DNA of 64,000 nucleotides from Wurfbainia villosa (lineage: Eukaryota; Streptophyta; Magnoliopsida; Zingiberales; Zingiberaceae). The stretch spans positions 10,259,647 through 10,323,646 of the forward strand of contig CM045988.1 of NCBI GenBank assembly GCA_025175895.1, given 5' to 3'. Below the pieces are notes generated by a model. It had not been told where the DNA came from. It made no database searches and saw nothing but the letters and a program-made list of their open reading frames with translations. Shown piece by piece: positions 45,289-55,589 of this stretch. The first letter of the stretch is position 1; every line of letters starts with the position of its first letter. The position numbers and the translations under genes were made by a program.

Positions 45289-45702
45289 CAGTCGACTGGG
45301 ATTATGAACCAGTCGACTGGTCAAGTGTTTTGACACTTGACAGCCAAGTTGCCTATAAGTAGTCCATTGGGATTATGACCAGTCGATTAGTCGGGAGTCG
45401 ACTGGCGTTCGACTACGGTCACGTGGCCTTGACAGTCGACTGCTAGTATTGGATAATCGACTGATGGCTTGATCAGTCGACTGCAAGCATTAGGCAATCA
45501 ATTGATGGTCGATGACACAGGCACAGAATGTTTCCAAGTTGACTGCTGAGTAAGGGCAGTCGACTGGAGGCTATGAGCAGTCGACTGCTAGGGTTTGGCA
45601 GTCGACTGCTAAGTATCTGTTGGAACTTTTCCAACGTGGATTAAGTCATTGTCTCACAACGGCTACAAAAGCAGTCAACTAATGGGTATGAACAGTCGAC
45701 TG
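45289..45702. repeat. CAGTCGACTG palindrome array (B LTR)
   Basis: The densest array: about fourteen exact or one-mismatch copies of CAGTCGACTG, ending about 30 bp before TTTAAAGG. Confidence 0.88.
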
Positions 45703-46204
45703 CTAGGCGAAAATCAGTCTGAGTTGGAGCTTTAAAGGGAGCTCAAAGGGAAGGTTTTTGGCAGCGATTTCTTGGGCGATTTGCTGGTGCAAATCAGGGT
45801 CTTCAAGTGCGGTTCAAGCAATTAAACAAGCAAGCATCCAAAGAAATTATTGTAAAGTTTTTTTTTACGTTGTTTTGTGTATTTCATTTGTAATTGCTTG
45901 TATTTCCTTGTATTACTTGTGTAATCATTGTAAAAGATTTCTTCACCTCTAGTGTGTCACGGAGAAGGAGTATTTTTGATTAGTGGTGGTGTGTGCATCA
46001 CTAGAGCTCAATCCGTGGAATAGGAACCCTAAGGTTTCAAACCACATTATATCGCTTGTCTTTGTGCTTGTGTGTTTGTATTCATATTGTATTTCTATTT
46101 CCGCTGCGTACTAACATAATTGTAGATAAGCATGATCGAATTCTATCAAGGAACGAGAACACGCCATTCATCCCCCGTCTAGCGCTCACTGAAGATCCTA
46201 CAAT

Positions 46205-46216
46205 TGGTATCAGAGC
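46205..46216 (+). promoter_or_regulatory. Primer-binding site of element B
   Basis: TGGTATCAGAGC two bases after LTR end CCTACA. Confidence 0.88.
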
Positions 46217-46253
46217 TAGGAGCTCTTCTACGAATTAACAACCGGGAGAAAAA

Positions 46254-46648
46254 GTGCTAGAGGATGGAGTTGCCAAAAGATGGACTTGGATGGGATGTAT
46301 AATCTCGTACGTGTTCTATGGACGAGAAGACTTCAATCAATGGAAGGGAAGGATTGAAGACTTGATGATGATAATGGACATTGAAGATTGGTCCGCTTTG
46401 ATGAAAGAATTTGAATATCCAAAGGGGCTAAAGGGAGGATTCCTCAAGATGAAGAAATGGACTGAGGAGAAACTCCAAAAGTTTGAGAAAAATAAGAAAG
46501 TAATAAAAATTTTAAGTGATTTAATTCCTAACGATGTTTTGTCCAAGTTAGGTGAATATAAGGATGCAAAGGAATTTTGGAGCGAATTGGCCAAGCTCCA
46601 TGAAGAACCATTCATGGCTCAAGTAGAAAGAGAGCACGAAGAAGAAGC
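46254..46648 (+). pseudogene. Element B gag, N-terminal part
   Basis: The frame from 46254 gives SYVFYGREDFNQWKGRIEDL, KKWTEEKLQKFEKNKK and LIPNDVLSKLGEYKDAKEFW, matching A gag residues about 20-125. The family start MELPKDGLG at 46264 is in another frame, so a 1-nt shift lies near 46300. It is cut at 46648 by A; the rest is at 61797-62170. Confidence 0.85.
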
Positions 46649-48101
46649 TGTTGGTGCAATCGGCCCAGGTCACGATTGACCAAGACTCGAGTTTGACTCG
46701 AGTGATGTTTTGATGTTTCGACAAAAACATATGACAATGTAATTGTCATGGTAAAGTCCAAGTCATGAGTACTTGACATGGAAAGTCCAACATGGGTTGG
46801 CAAGGGAAAGTCCAAGCATGGGTCTTGGCATGGAAAGTCCAACATGGGTTGGCAAGGGAAAAGTCCAAGCATGGGTCTTGGCATGGAAAGTCCAACATGG
46901 GTTGGCAAGGGAAAGTCCAAGCATGGGTCTTGGCATGGAAAGTCCAACATGGGTTGACAAGGGAAAGTCCAAGTTTGAGTCTTGGCATTTGAGAAGTCCA
47001 AGGGGTTTGATATTGGCGACGTAAAGTCCAAGCGGAGTCTTGGCGGCGTAAGTCCAATGTGCCTTGGCGGTGTAGACACCGTTAACATGACATAGCCGAT
47101 GGAAGCACCTGAAGGCTAGCGTGATGGATGAACAAGTCATGGATTTCTTGGAGAGATCCGAGAGGCGTAAGGCTGATGGAGGTGGCTAGAAGGCTTAGGT
47201 CTAGGCTAAGGGTGGTCTAGCAAGTATGGGGGAATTATACTTGGGTTAAAACCTTATTTTTGAGGTTGGCAGTCGACTGGCATTATGGCCGGTTCGACTG
47301 TCGTGAGTCGACTTGAGTTCGACTGTCGTTTAAGAGCTAAAATTGCTCCGCAATGATCGCTATTGGAGCAATGACCGCCAAGGGATGACAATCGACCGCG
47401 CTTGAGTTGCGAGCAGAATGCTCGACGTCCGTGAGCCGATCGGGGCCGATTACGCGGGCGCGGCCGATCGCCAATGTTGGCGCCGATCGCTAAGAGTCCT
47501 GTTGGAACTTGTCCAACGTGGATTGAGTCGTTGTCTCACAGCTACAGTGCAGGCAGTCGACTAGGGACTTATGGTAGCCGACTGCCAGGCGGAAATCCAG
47601 CCCGACGCAAGATAAAAAGAGGAACTCGTGGAGGATTTCATCATCAGTTCTTTGGGAGCTTTGGTGAGGCGATTTGCAAGTGTATTTCAGGGTCCTTCAA
47701 GCTCATCCTAGCAACCGACAAGCAAGCGCTCAAAACCCTATTTTGTAAAGTGTTCTTTACATTTTCACTTGTATTTGCTTGTTTACTTTGTATTACTTGT
47801 TGTAATTCATTATACGAGATTTCTCCACCTCCGACTTGTTGTCGAGAAGGAGTTTTATTACTTAGTGGTGTTTGTGGCATCGCTAGGGTTCGTACGAACC
47901 CAATCCGTGGAGTAGGAACCGTTTTGGTTCCGAACCACGTTATATCGTGCATGTTGTGATTGTGTCTTGTGTTTGTATTTGTTATTGTTTATTCCGCTGC
48001 GTACTAACAAGATTGTAGACAAGCAACGCGAACGAATTCCATCATCGTATGACCACACGCTATTCACCCCCCCCCCCTCTAGCAACCTCAAATCTCCTAC
48101 A
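46649..48101 (+). mobile_element. Element A 5' LTR
   Basis: TGTTGGTGCAATCGGCCC to TCTCCTACA. Minisatellite at 46748-47070. The region matching the palindrome arrays of B and F (about 47270-47590) mostly has CCGATCG-type words instead. GATAAAAAGAGG near 47610 may be the TATA box. Confidence 0.9.
46748..47070. repeat. U3 minisatellite (A 5' LTR)
   Basis: Alternating units GGAAAGTCCAACATGGGT-TGGCAAG and GGAAAGTCCAAGCATGGGTC-TTGGCAT, about 54 bp per pair, three to four pairs, plus diverged units. Same in the 3' LTR at 51808-52130. Confidence 0.9.
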
Positions 48102-48103
48102 AT

Positions 48104-48115
48104 TGGTATCAGAGC
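48104..48115 (+). promoter_or_regulatory. Primer-binding site of element A
   Basis: TGGTATCAGAGC two bases after the 5' LTR. Confidence 0.9.
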
Positions 48116-48168
48116 CCAGGGCTCTTCTACGGACTAACCGCCGGGAGCTAAGACAAAGAAGATAGAGG

Positions 48169-49824
48169 GTGAAGATGGAGTTGGAAGAACAAATCGGTTG
48201 GGACATCAACACACCGGTCTCATACTCATTATATGGACGAGAAAGCTTCAATTCTTGGAAGAGAAGAATTGAAGATTTTTTGATGATGAGGGATTTAGAG
48301 GAATGGTCCTTATTAATGGAAGGATTTGAGTATCCAAGAGGACCAAAAGGTGAATTCCTCAAAAAGAAGAGATGGAGTGAGGATCAACTCCAAAGATTCG
48401 AGAAAAACAAGAAGGTAATCACATTCATTTTCGATTTAATTCCTAATGACTTCTTGTGTTGCCTAGGCGAGTGCATGGATGCTAATGAGCTTTGGAGCAA
48501 TTTGGCCAAGCTCCATGAAGGTCCATCACCGGTCCAAGAGGAAGGGACCGAAGAGGCAAGCCCATCATCCTCACAAGGAAGTGAGGACTTGGAGGTTGAG
48601 AGACCATCAACATCCAAGGAGGAAGAGGAAGTAGAATTGGAGGAGACCTTCACCTCTAGGATTGAGGGGGAGGAGATTAGGACATCCTCAATATCGGAGC
48701 AACAGGAAGAATCGTCTACATCCGGTAGAGAGGAAGAGCAAGCTCAAGAATCCACTCCGACCACCACAACCACCCTAGGTAACTCAAACATATGTGTTAA
48801 TAATAAAATACATGTAATATGTTTTGAGTGTAGGGAAACCGGGCACTACAAAAGCAAGTGTCCAAAACGGATTAGGAAAGCTCCTCCGGTGCCAAAGGTC
48901 AAAGATGTCGGTTCCTCAACGCAAAAGAGCAAGGAGCAAGTGATTTGCTTCAAATGCCGGCTACCGAGACATTACCAGAGTCAATGCCCAAGAGGGAAGA
49001 AGAAGGGGCAAAATGGAGCATCACAAGTAGGGGGAGCCTCTAAGGCAAACCCTAAGATAAATTTAAATAAAGCTCCTTCTAATTTAAATGTTAAAAAGCA
49101 TGCTAATAGAAATAAATATTTTTGTTTAGGAGCTAAGAATGTCCACTTAGGAAATAAGGAGAAATTTGGGATTAATGTCCCTAAAAATACCTTACCTAGG
49201 GAATCTATCAAGAAAATACAAGAGCACCTAGGTTTGAATCCCAAGTGGACTAGGCATATGCCTAGAAAGTCTCATGCCCAAGAATTTAATCAAAAAACAA
49301 TTGGACAATTAGAGGTTGAAAATCAAGTCTTGAGGTCAAGGCTTGAAAAACTTGAAAAGACCCTTAAGGCTATGCAAAATCAAATGCAAGAGTCAATTAG
49401 TCAAACTTCTAGGTCAAAATCTCAAAGTCAACACTTAGGACCCAAGAAGCAAAAGTCATCAAAGGGAAAGAAGGGTTTGGGTCACAAACCTAAGCCTAAG
49501 ATGGCTTACCATAGTGTTCCATTTGATTATGGAATACAAACTAGGTCTAGGAAGACCAAGGTCAATAGGGAAGTCATCCCTAAGGTTGACCAAAGGGTGT
49601 GCCTAGTGGTTAGGGTTTCTAGGAAACCTAGGGTGGCCACTAAGAAGGTTACAAGGGAAGTTACCCCTAGAGTCAACCTAGGTAAGACCCAAATGACCAA
49701 GGCTAACAAGCCTAGAAGGGTCATTTGGAGGGTATCTAGGGAGGTTATCCCTAAGGAATACCTAATTAACCCAATGAGCTCAAATAGATTTTGGGTTCCT
49801 AGGAGCGTGATAGATTCACACTAG
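48169..49824 (+). CDS. Gag of element A, intact, two zinc knuckles
   Basis: 551 codons, uninterrupted. The likely start is ATG 48169 or 48175 (MELEEQIGWD). Residues about 15-125 form the copia-type gag N-terminus (YGRESFNSWKRRIEDFL, FDLIPNDFL, ELWSNLAKLHEG). Residues about 125-205 are an acidic Ser/Glu-rich linker. Knuckle 1 is CFECRETGHYKSKC (about 218-231) and knuckle 2 CFKCRLPRHYQSQC (about 260-273), both with full Cys and His. Residues about 375-415 look coiled-coil (LEVENQVLRSRLEKLEKTL). The C-terminal 130 residues are basic, with repeats of the type REVIPKVD and REVIPKEY, ending NPMSSNRFWVPRSVIDSH. Presumed role: packaging element RNA into particles, with enzymes supplied by another element. 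There is no pol downstream. Confidence 0.88.
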   Translation: MKMELEEQIGWDINTPVSYSLYGRESFNSWKRRIEDFLMMRDLEEWSLLMEGFEYPRGPKGEFLKKKRWSEDQLQRFEKNKKVITFIFDLIPNDFLCCLGECMDANELWSNLAKLHEGPSPVQEEGTEEASPSSSQGSEDLEVERPSTSKEEEEVELEETFTSRIEGEEIRTSSISEQQEESSTSGREEEQAQESTPTTTTTLGNSNICVNNKIHVICFECRETGHYKSKCPKRIRKAPPVPKVKDVGSSTQKSKEQVICFKCRLPRHYQSQCPRGKKKGQNGASQVGGASKANPKINLNKAPSNLNVKKHANRNKYFCLGAKNVHLGNKEKFGINVPKNTLPRESIKKIQEHLGLNPKWTRHMPRKSHAQEFNQKTIGQLEVENQVLRSRLEKLEKTLKAMQNQMQESISQTSRSKSQSQHLGPKKQKSSKGKKGLGHKPKPKMAYHSVPFDYGIQTRSRKTKVNREVIPKVDQRVCLVVRVSRKPRVATKKVTREVTPRVNLGKTQMTKANKPRRVIWRVSREVIPKEYLINPMSSNRFWVPRSVIDSH

Positions 49825-51693
49825 AAGGGTTTAGGGTGTGCCAACCTTGATTGGATGGGTAGTTAACTCAACCATAGTAAAGGTGACACTTTAGGTTATT
49901 TTCAAGGTTATGGTTACCTTGGAAATACATTTGAGCTTTAATCCTAAAAGATTTTAGGATGTGCCAATATTATTTGAGAAGTTTGATAAAATGATCAAAT
50001 TGACACATTTTAAGATTAGAGGTTAGTGTGTCATTTTGGGTTTTTGGCACACTAGGAAGATTAGTGATAATATGGCAAAATATATTTAATTATATCAAAT
50101 GACAATTAATATTAAAATTTAGGTATTATTATACCTATGTATTTTGGTATATCATGTTTTGATTGTCAAATGTCATGTCATGACATCATGCTTATTTATA
50201 TCATTTATATGTCATGAGTATGCCTAGGTTTTAGGTAAATATCATGTGTTTTAGATTTTATCATATATCATGACATCATGATCATTGGTCATGCTTTAAT
50301 AATGCTATTATTTATTCCATGATCATTCATTCATGCATTTAATTGATTAAAATTGATTTAAGGACAATGACATGACTTGAAGTCTCATTTATAAGGGAAT
50401 CAAGTAGAGTTGCCTTAGAAAAATGCATGAAACCCTAGATTAAGGAGAACAAAACCCACATCTCACATCACATTGGCATGTATGTGTATTTATACACCCT
50501 AGATACATGTGAGATGCTAGGATATGAGTTGAGTTCAAGGTGCATAGTTTTTGCATCTAGATGAACTAAAACTCATTTAATTTCAATGGTAGATCATTGG
50601 GAAAGCTTGTGTGCAAGTCATGTACATAGAGCCCAAGGAATATGATCCAAAATAAGGTTTTGAAAACATTTTGAAATCATTTTAGAAAACCTTGGTGAAG
50701 TCTATCTTTTAATAGCAATCACCATTGATGAAGTTAATACAAATTGAGCCAAAACTTAGAAGTTTTCTTCACTTTTGAATTTTGTATCAATTTCATTATT
50801 TTATGGGTAAAATATTTTTCTATTATTTTTCACCCATTGTATTGGCTATAAGTAATATACGTATCAAATTTCATGATTTTTCGATATACATAGAATTACT
50901 TATGTTTTTCTGAAATTCGATTCTGATAATCAAATTCTAAATTTTTATCAATGACCGCCTCGGGTGGCCGATCGATGATAAGTGGCAATGATCGACATCG
51001 TAAGTAGTCGACTGCCAAGCTGATTTCTGAAAAAACAAGGTTGTTTAGCCCGTGTTCAGCTATGGTAAAGGTTCCTAATCACTCCTAACCCTAGGATATG
51101 CTTTGGGAAGCATTAGAGAGGGTGAAAATCCATTGGATATGGATTAGGAGAGTTGTTTAGGGTTTGTATCAAATTTAAGGTGGGGAGAGTTCATGTTGGA
51201 ACTTTTAACCTTATTTTTGATGGTTTAGAGTACCTATTGGCTTAGGGACTTCCCAAGGATATTGTTGGTGCAATGGTCAAGGGGGAGTAAACCTTTAGGG
51301 GGAGTTATCCATCTTTGGATGATGGATGTGTTTCTCCTCTTGAAGGGGGAGAAGTTATTGGGAGAGTATCATCAATTGGGAAAATTGATGAGATTTTGAG
51401 AAACTCAATTTGGAAATTGGGAGAGAGAGTATAGGATTGTCTCTCTTGAGTGATATGAGACTTATCACTAGGAAGATAGTAGGCATCCTAGGTATTTTTG
51501 AATCAAGGGGGAGATTATAAGATCTCATTGGGACATGAAACCTTGACCTCCTTGGAGAGATAACCTTTTTAATGTATGTCAAAAAGGGGGAGAATATTTG
51601 AGAAAATGTTTGGGATTACCAATTTAGAATAATTGATAAGAGTTTTGAGTTAGTGTTCTAACTCAATGGTTTGTGTGGTTTTTGTCAAACATC
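49825..51693 (+). other. Non-coding 3' region of element A
   Basis: No ORF or pol remnant. The 5' part (to about 50130) and the 3' part (from about 50150) align with F on either side of F's extra-ORF module. TCATGACATCATG words near 50175-50290. GGGGGAG purine runs near 51290-51590. Confidence 0.75.
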
Positions 51694-51707
51694 AAAAAGG
51701 GGAAGAT
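51694..51707 (+). promoter_or_regulatory. Polypurine tract of element A
   Basis: AAAAAGGGGAAGAT before TGTTGGTGC. Confidence 0.88.
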
Positions 51708-53106
51708 TGTTGGTGCAATCGGCCCAGGTCACGATTGACCAGGACTCGAGTTTGACTCGAGTGATGTTTTGATGTTTCGACAAAAACATATAACAATGTA
51801 ATTGTCATGGTAAAGTCCAAGTCATGAGTACTTAGCATGGAAAGTCCAACATGGGTTGGCAAGGGAAAGTCCAAGCATGGGTCTTAGCATGGAAAGTCCA
51901 ACATGGGTTGGCAAGGGAAAAGTCCAAGCATGGGTCTTGGCATGGAAAGTCCAACATGGGTTGGCAAGGGAAAGTCCAAGCATGGGTCTTGGCATGGAAA
52001 GTCCAACATGGGTTGACAAGGGAAAGTCCAAGTTTGAGTATTGACATTTGAGAAGTCCAAGGGGTTTGATATTGGCGGCGTAAAGTCCAAGTGGAGTCTT
52101 GGCGGCGTAAGTCCAATGTGCTTTGGCGGTGTAGACACCGTTAGCATGACATAGACGATGGAAGCACCTGAAGGCTAGCGTGATGGATGAACAAGTCACG
52201 GATGACTTGGAGGGATCCGAGAGGCGTAAGGCTGATGGAGGTGGCTAGAAGGCTTAGGTCTAGGCTAAGGGTGGTCTAGCAAGTATGGGGGAATCATACT
52301 TGTGTTAAAACCTCATTTTTGAGGTTGGCAGTCGACTGGCATTATGGCCGGTTCGACTGTCGTGAGTCGACTTGAGTTCGACTGCCGTTTAAGAGCTCAT
52401 TGGAGCAATGATCGATATCGACGGGCAATGATCGCTAAGGGATGGCAATGATCGCGCTTGAGTTATGAAGACAGACGCCCGTAGCCGATCGGGCCGATTA
52501 CGGGCGAAGCGGCCGATCGCCAAGAGTCCCGTTGGAACTTGTCCAATGTGGATTGAGTCGTTGTCTCACAGCTACAGTGCTGGCAGTCGACTGGAGACTT
52601 ATGGCAATCAACTTCCAGGCGAAAATCCAGCCCGACGCAAGATAAAAAGAGGAGCTCGTGGAGGATTTCATCATCAATTCTTTGGGAGCTTTGGTGAGGC
52701 GATTTGAAGGCGATCCTAGCAACCGACAAGAAAGCGCTCAAAACCCTAGTTTGTAAAGTGTTCTTTACATTTTTACTTGTATTTTCTTGTTTACTTTGTA
52801 TTACTTGTTGTAATTTATTGTACGAGGTTTCTCCACCTCCGACTTGTTGTCGAGAAGGAGTTTTATTGCTTAGTGGTGTTTGTGGCATCGCTAGGGTTCG
52901 TACGAACCCAATCCGTGGAGTAGGAACCATTTTGGTTCCGAACCACGTTATATCGTGCGTGTTGTGATTGTGTCTTGTGTTTGTATTTGTTATTGTTTAT
53001 TCCGCTGCGTAGTAACAAGATTGTAGACAAGCAACGCGAACGAATTCCATCATCGTACGACCACACGCTATTCACCCCCCCCTCTAGCGGCCTCAAATCT
53101 CCTACA
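51708..53106 (+). mobile_element. Element A 3' LTR
   Basis: 1399 bp, collinear with 46649-48101. It lacks some GC-rich bases of the 47340-47490 region and about 20 bases near 52705. Minisatellite at 51808-52130. No gene. Confidence 0.92.
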
Positions 53107-53587
53107 GAAGCATGTTGGATCGATGCGGTTCGCTAGCCTTTTTCTTTCGAATTCGTTTCAAGACAAATATATGCAGCGGAAATGTAAATGAAACAAAAAG
53201 AGATAAGTTTGTTTTTTTACTTGGTTCGTAGCCTTCGGCTACTACTCCAAGGCTCTAACGGTCCTAGACCGTGTACGGAGGGCAATTCACTAAAACACTC
53301 CTCCTCGTTGGAGGTAGGAGTTTGACGATTACAAAAAAACTTCAAAGCAAAATGATAGAGAGACAAACCCTCTCTTCTATTAAAGTAAAATGCAACGATA
53401 GAAAAACCTCGAGTAAAAGAGTTGCAATATTGAAAACAATAACAAGGATTATACCAACAACTAAAAAGAAAGACCTTAAGCTAGGGTTGTTGGCAGCACT
53501 TCGTTGTCGTAGAGTCATCGAAGAGTCGCAGCGTTATGGAAGCTTTTGAGCACTTAGAATTCTTGTAAAAACCCTAGGTTATGACCT

Positions 53588-53596
53588 CCTTTTATA
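53588..53596 (-). promoter_or_regulatory. TATA box, element C 3' LTR
   Basis: Minus strand TATAAAAGG; same in the 5' LTR at 61141-61149. Confidence 0.65.
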
Positions 53597-53702
53597 GCCT
53601 TTGAGCCCCTTTTCGAGAGGAACCCTAGCCAATCATATTTTAGCACCACTCCCCTTGAAATTTGATGATAAACCTTGACTCCTCGAGGCTGATCCTTTGA
53701 CC

Positions 53703-53815
53703 AGCAGTCGACTGATGGCCATCACCAGTCGACTGCTGGCAGCATCAGTCGAGTGCTAGCCGTAGTCACCCGACTGATGGATGGCAGTCGAGTCCTTCAG
53801 GTTGGCAGTCGACTG
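53703..53815. repeat. CAGTCGACTG palindromes (C 3' LTR)
   Basis: Three exact copies and three one-mismatch copies in about 115 bp, about 110 bp upstream of the TATA box in minus orientation. Confidence 0.82.
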
Positions 53816-54216
53816 ATGCTGGCTGCAAGGCAATGTTAGCTTAAAGAAAATATTATTTCGACGGTCGTCGACCGTCCGATCTCGACCTATACCACCTATG
53901 AGATGTCTTGGGTCGGATCTACGCTTAAGTCTTTCCCCGTAACGAGGATACGACCTTACTTACACTCGCACACACGAGCTTACCTCGATACTTACGTGTT
54001 GCTTTTGCTTCCGGCCTTCCACTCAATTCTTCGGCCCTCCAAAGTCACTTGAGTGTCGCCTCGACCACCGCGGCTTCCTCCGGTGTCGCTAGCCTTCACT
54101 CCAGCCTATAGCAATTTTCGCACACTGATTCAGCTCGTGAGATAACATGAGCTTAACTTTGTATCGTTTGCTATAATCAAAACTCAGGTTCGACTTAGGT
54201 GCCTACTGCACCAACA

Positions 54217-54230
54217 ATCTCCCCCTTTTT
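54217..54230 (-). promoter_or_regulatory. Polypurine tract of element C
   Basis: Minus strand AAAAAGGGGGAGAT before TGTTGGTGC. Confidence 0.88.
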
Positions 54231-54429
54231 GATTTATGGCAAACCCACATACAAAGTTAAGAAAAAAAAATTAAGTACATTAAGTAAAATTAGCAAGAGA
54301 TATGCATGAATGTGTAGGAGTATATAAAAACTCTTTTCAAGTGTTCTCTGAGGAATCCTCCTGACCGAGGGTGAGTACTTGAGAAAGAGTTTAACTCTCC
54401 CTTGATATTTGCTACTAAAAAGAATTAAG

Positions 54430-54720
54430 TAACAAATTACTTAATATTGGCCATAGTATTTAAAATAAGTTTTAAGTTAAGAAAATGATTTCTTAACCTT
54501 GGCCTTTACTGCTTTGTTAACAAGTTAACTTAAAGTTAAGTAAATTATTTGTTAACAAAAACAAGTTAACTAAATATGTTTAAGTTAAGAATTCCCTTAA
54601 AACAAGTTAACTAAATATGTTTAAGTTAAGAATTCCCTTAACTTGTAAGTTAAGAATTCCCTTAACTTGTTTTGTTAACTTAAAGTTAAGTAAGCCTTGG
54701 CCAAAAAAAATTGATCTCTT
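54430..54720. repeat. AAGTTAAG/AATTCCCTTAACTT repeats in C 3' region
   Basis: Short direct and inverted repeats, including about two tandem copies of a 44-bp unit (about 54552-54640) containing TTTAAGTTAAGAATTCCCTT. The surrounding 54231-55204 is the non-coding 3' region of C, without a gene. Confidence 0.75.
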
Positions 54721-55204
54721 AACTTTGGCCTTTTTCTCCCCCTTTTGCCAAATATAAAAAAAAAGCGAGGGTGTGTATGGAATAAGTATTAATTTTAAAG
54801 TCCAAGCATGTTCCACATTATTTCGAAAATAATATACTGAAAATAATTTCATCTATAAAATGTTCGACTTATATTTGGCTTAATTGATATGAAAGATCAA
54901 CCAGTCCTGGTCAGAGTCGGTTAGTATGTATGATTATACTCCATGGTTCATGGCGATGCACTAGCTCTACATCTGGAACCAGGAGTAAGGTCCTAACATC
55001 TCACGCCCATCTACGTGGCTAAGTACACAAACACATTAGTCCTATGTGTTGTGAGATGTACTGGCTCCTTAAATCTATAGGTGCATGATATCTAAGGTAT
55101 GTCCTATGCTAGTTCCATAATAATGAAAAAGAAAGAAATAGTAGTAAGAACATATAATTTGCAAGTACCTATTCTATTACGCACATGCCCAATTTTCGTC
55201 TTAA

Positions 55205-55524
55205 TAGACTAAATTCGCTTCGGTAGGGGTTTAGTTAATAGGTCCGCCAAGTTGACTTGATTCGATATTCGAGTTATATGGCTCGCTGGCCACATGTTCT
55301 CGAATGAAATGGTGTTTGACCTCTATATGTTTGGTCCTAGAGTGACATATCGGATTCTTTGTAAGATTAATTGAACTAATGTTATCTACGTGAAGTTTAG
55401 TATTCGTAAAGTCTAACTTAAAGTCGCGGAGAGTGTGCTTCATCCAAAGAAGCTGCGAGACACACTCACCCATCGCGATGTATTCGGCTTCGGTGGTAGA
55501 TAAAGCAACCCGTGTTGCTTCCAT
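55205..55524 (-). pseudogene. Element C RNase H, C-terminal part
   Basis: Reads VALSTTEAEYIAMGECVSQL, then HVDNISSINLTKNP and SRTKHIEVKHHFIRE. A frameshift near 55240 is needed to reach the end ADLLTKPLP. The first catalytic Asp region lies before a break at about 55530-55590. Confidence 0.85.
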
Positions 55525-55589
55525 CGCACTAACTCACTAGACTCGAGCCGAGAAGTTGACAACAACCACTGCTCTTTCTATCGAGCTTA

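Larger units (their letters stand above)
42872..46202 (+). mobile_element. Element B 5' LTR, split by S2
   Basis: TGTTGGTACAATCAGCCC to GATCCTACA, about 1.63 kb without S2. Minisatellite at 43015-43400, palindrome array at 45289-45702, TTTAAAGG box near 45730. Same family as A and F. Confidence 0.88.
46649..53106 (+). mobile_element. Element A: complete gag-only (non-autonomous) LTR element
   Basis: 6458 bp, flanked by the perfect duplication GAAGC (46644-46648, 53107-53111). 5' LTR 46649-48101, primer site 48104, intact gag 48169-49824, about 1.9 kb of non-coding DNA, polypurine tract 51694-51707, 3' LTR 51708-53106. No protease, integrase, reverse transcriptase or RNase H remnant is seen. 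Both LTRs are similar. Confidence 0.95.
53113..54216 (-). mobile_element. Element C 3' LTR
   Basis: Plus strand TGTTGGATCG to TGCACCAACA. It lacks 21 bases after CGCTAG that the 5' LTR has (AGGGGGGTGAATAG...). Palindromes at 53703-53815; minus-strand TATAAAAGG at 53588-53596. Confidence 0.92.

Noticed and set aside
46612..47140. Several overlapping open frames on both strands with repeats like WTFHAKTHA and HVGLSMPRPM (also 51692-52199, 36080-36386, 40842-41401)
   Set aside because: They only reflect the U3 minisatellite, whose unit length keeps several frames open at once; no start context, no conservation of protein over DNA.
53271..53549. 92-codon plus-strand ORF, repeated in part at 60833-61075
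   Set aside because: Lies in both LTRs of C, antisense to the element, not recognised as a protein.
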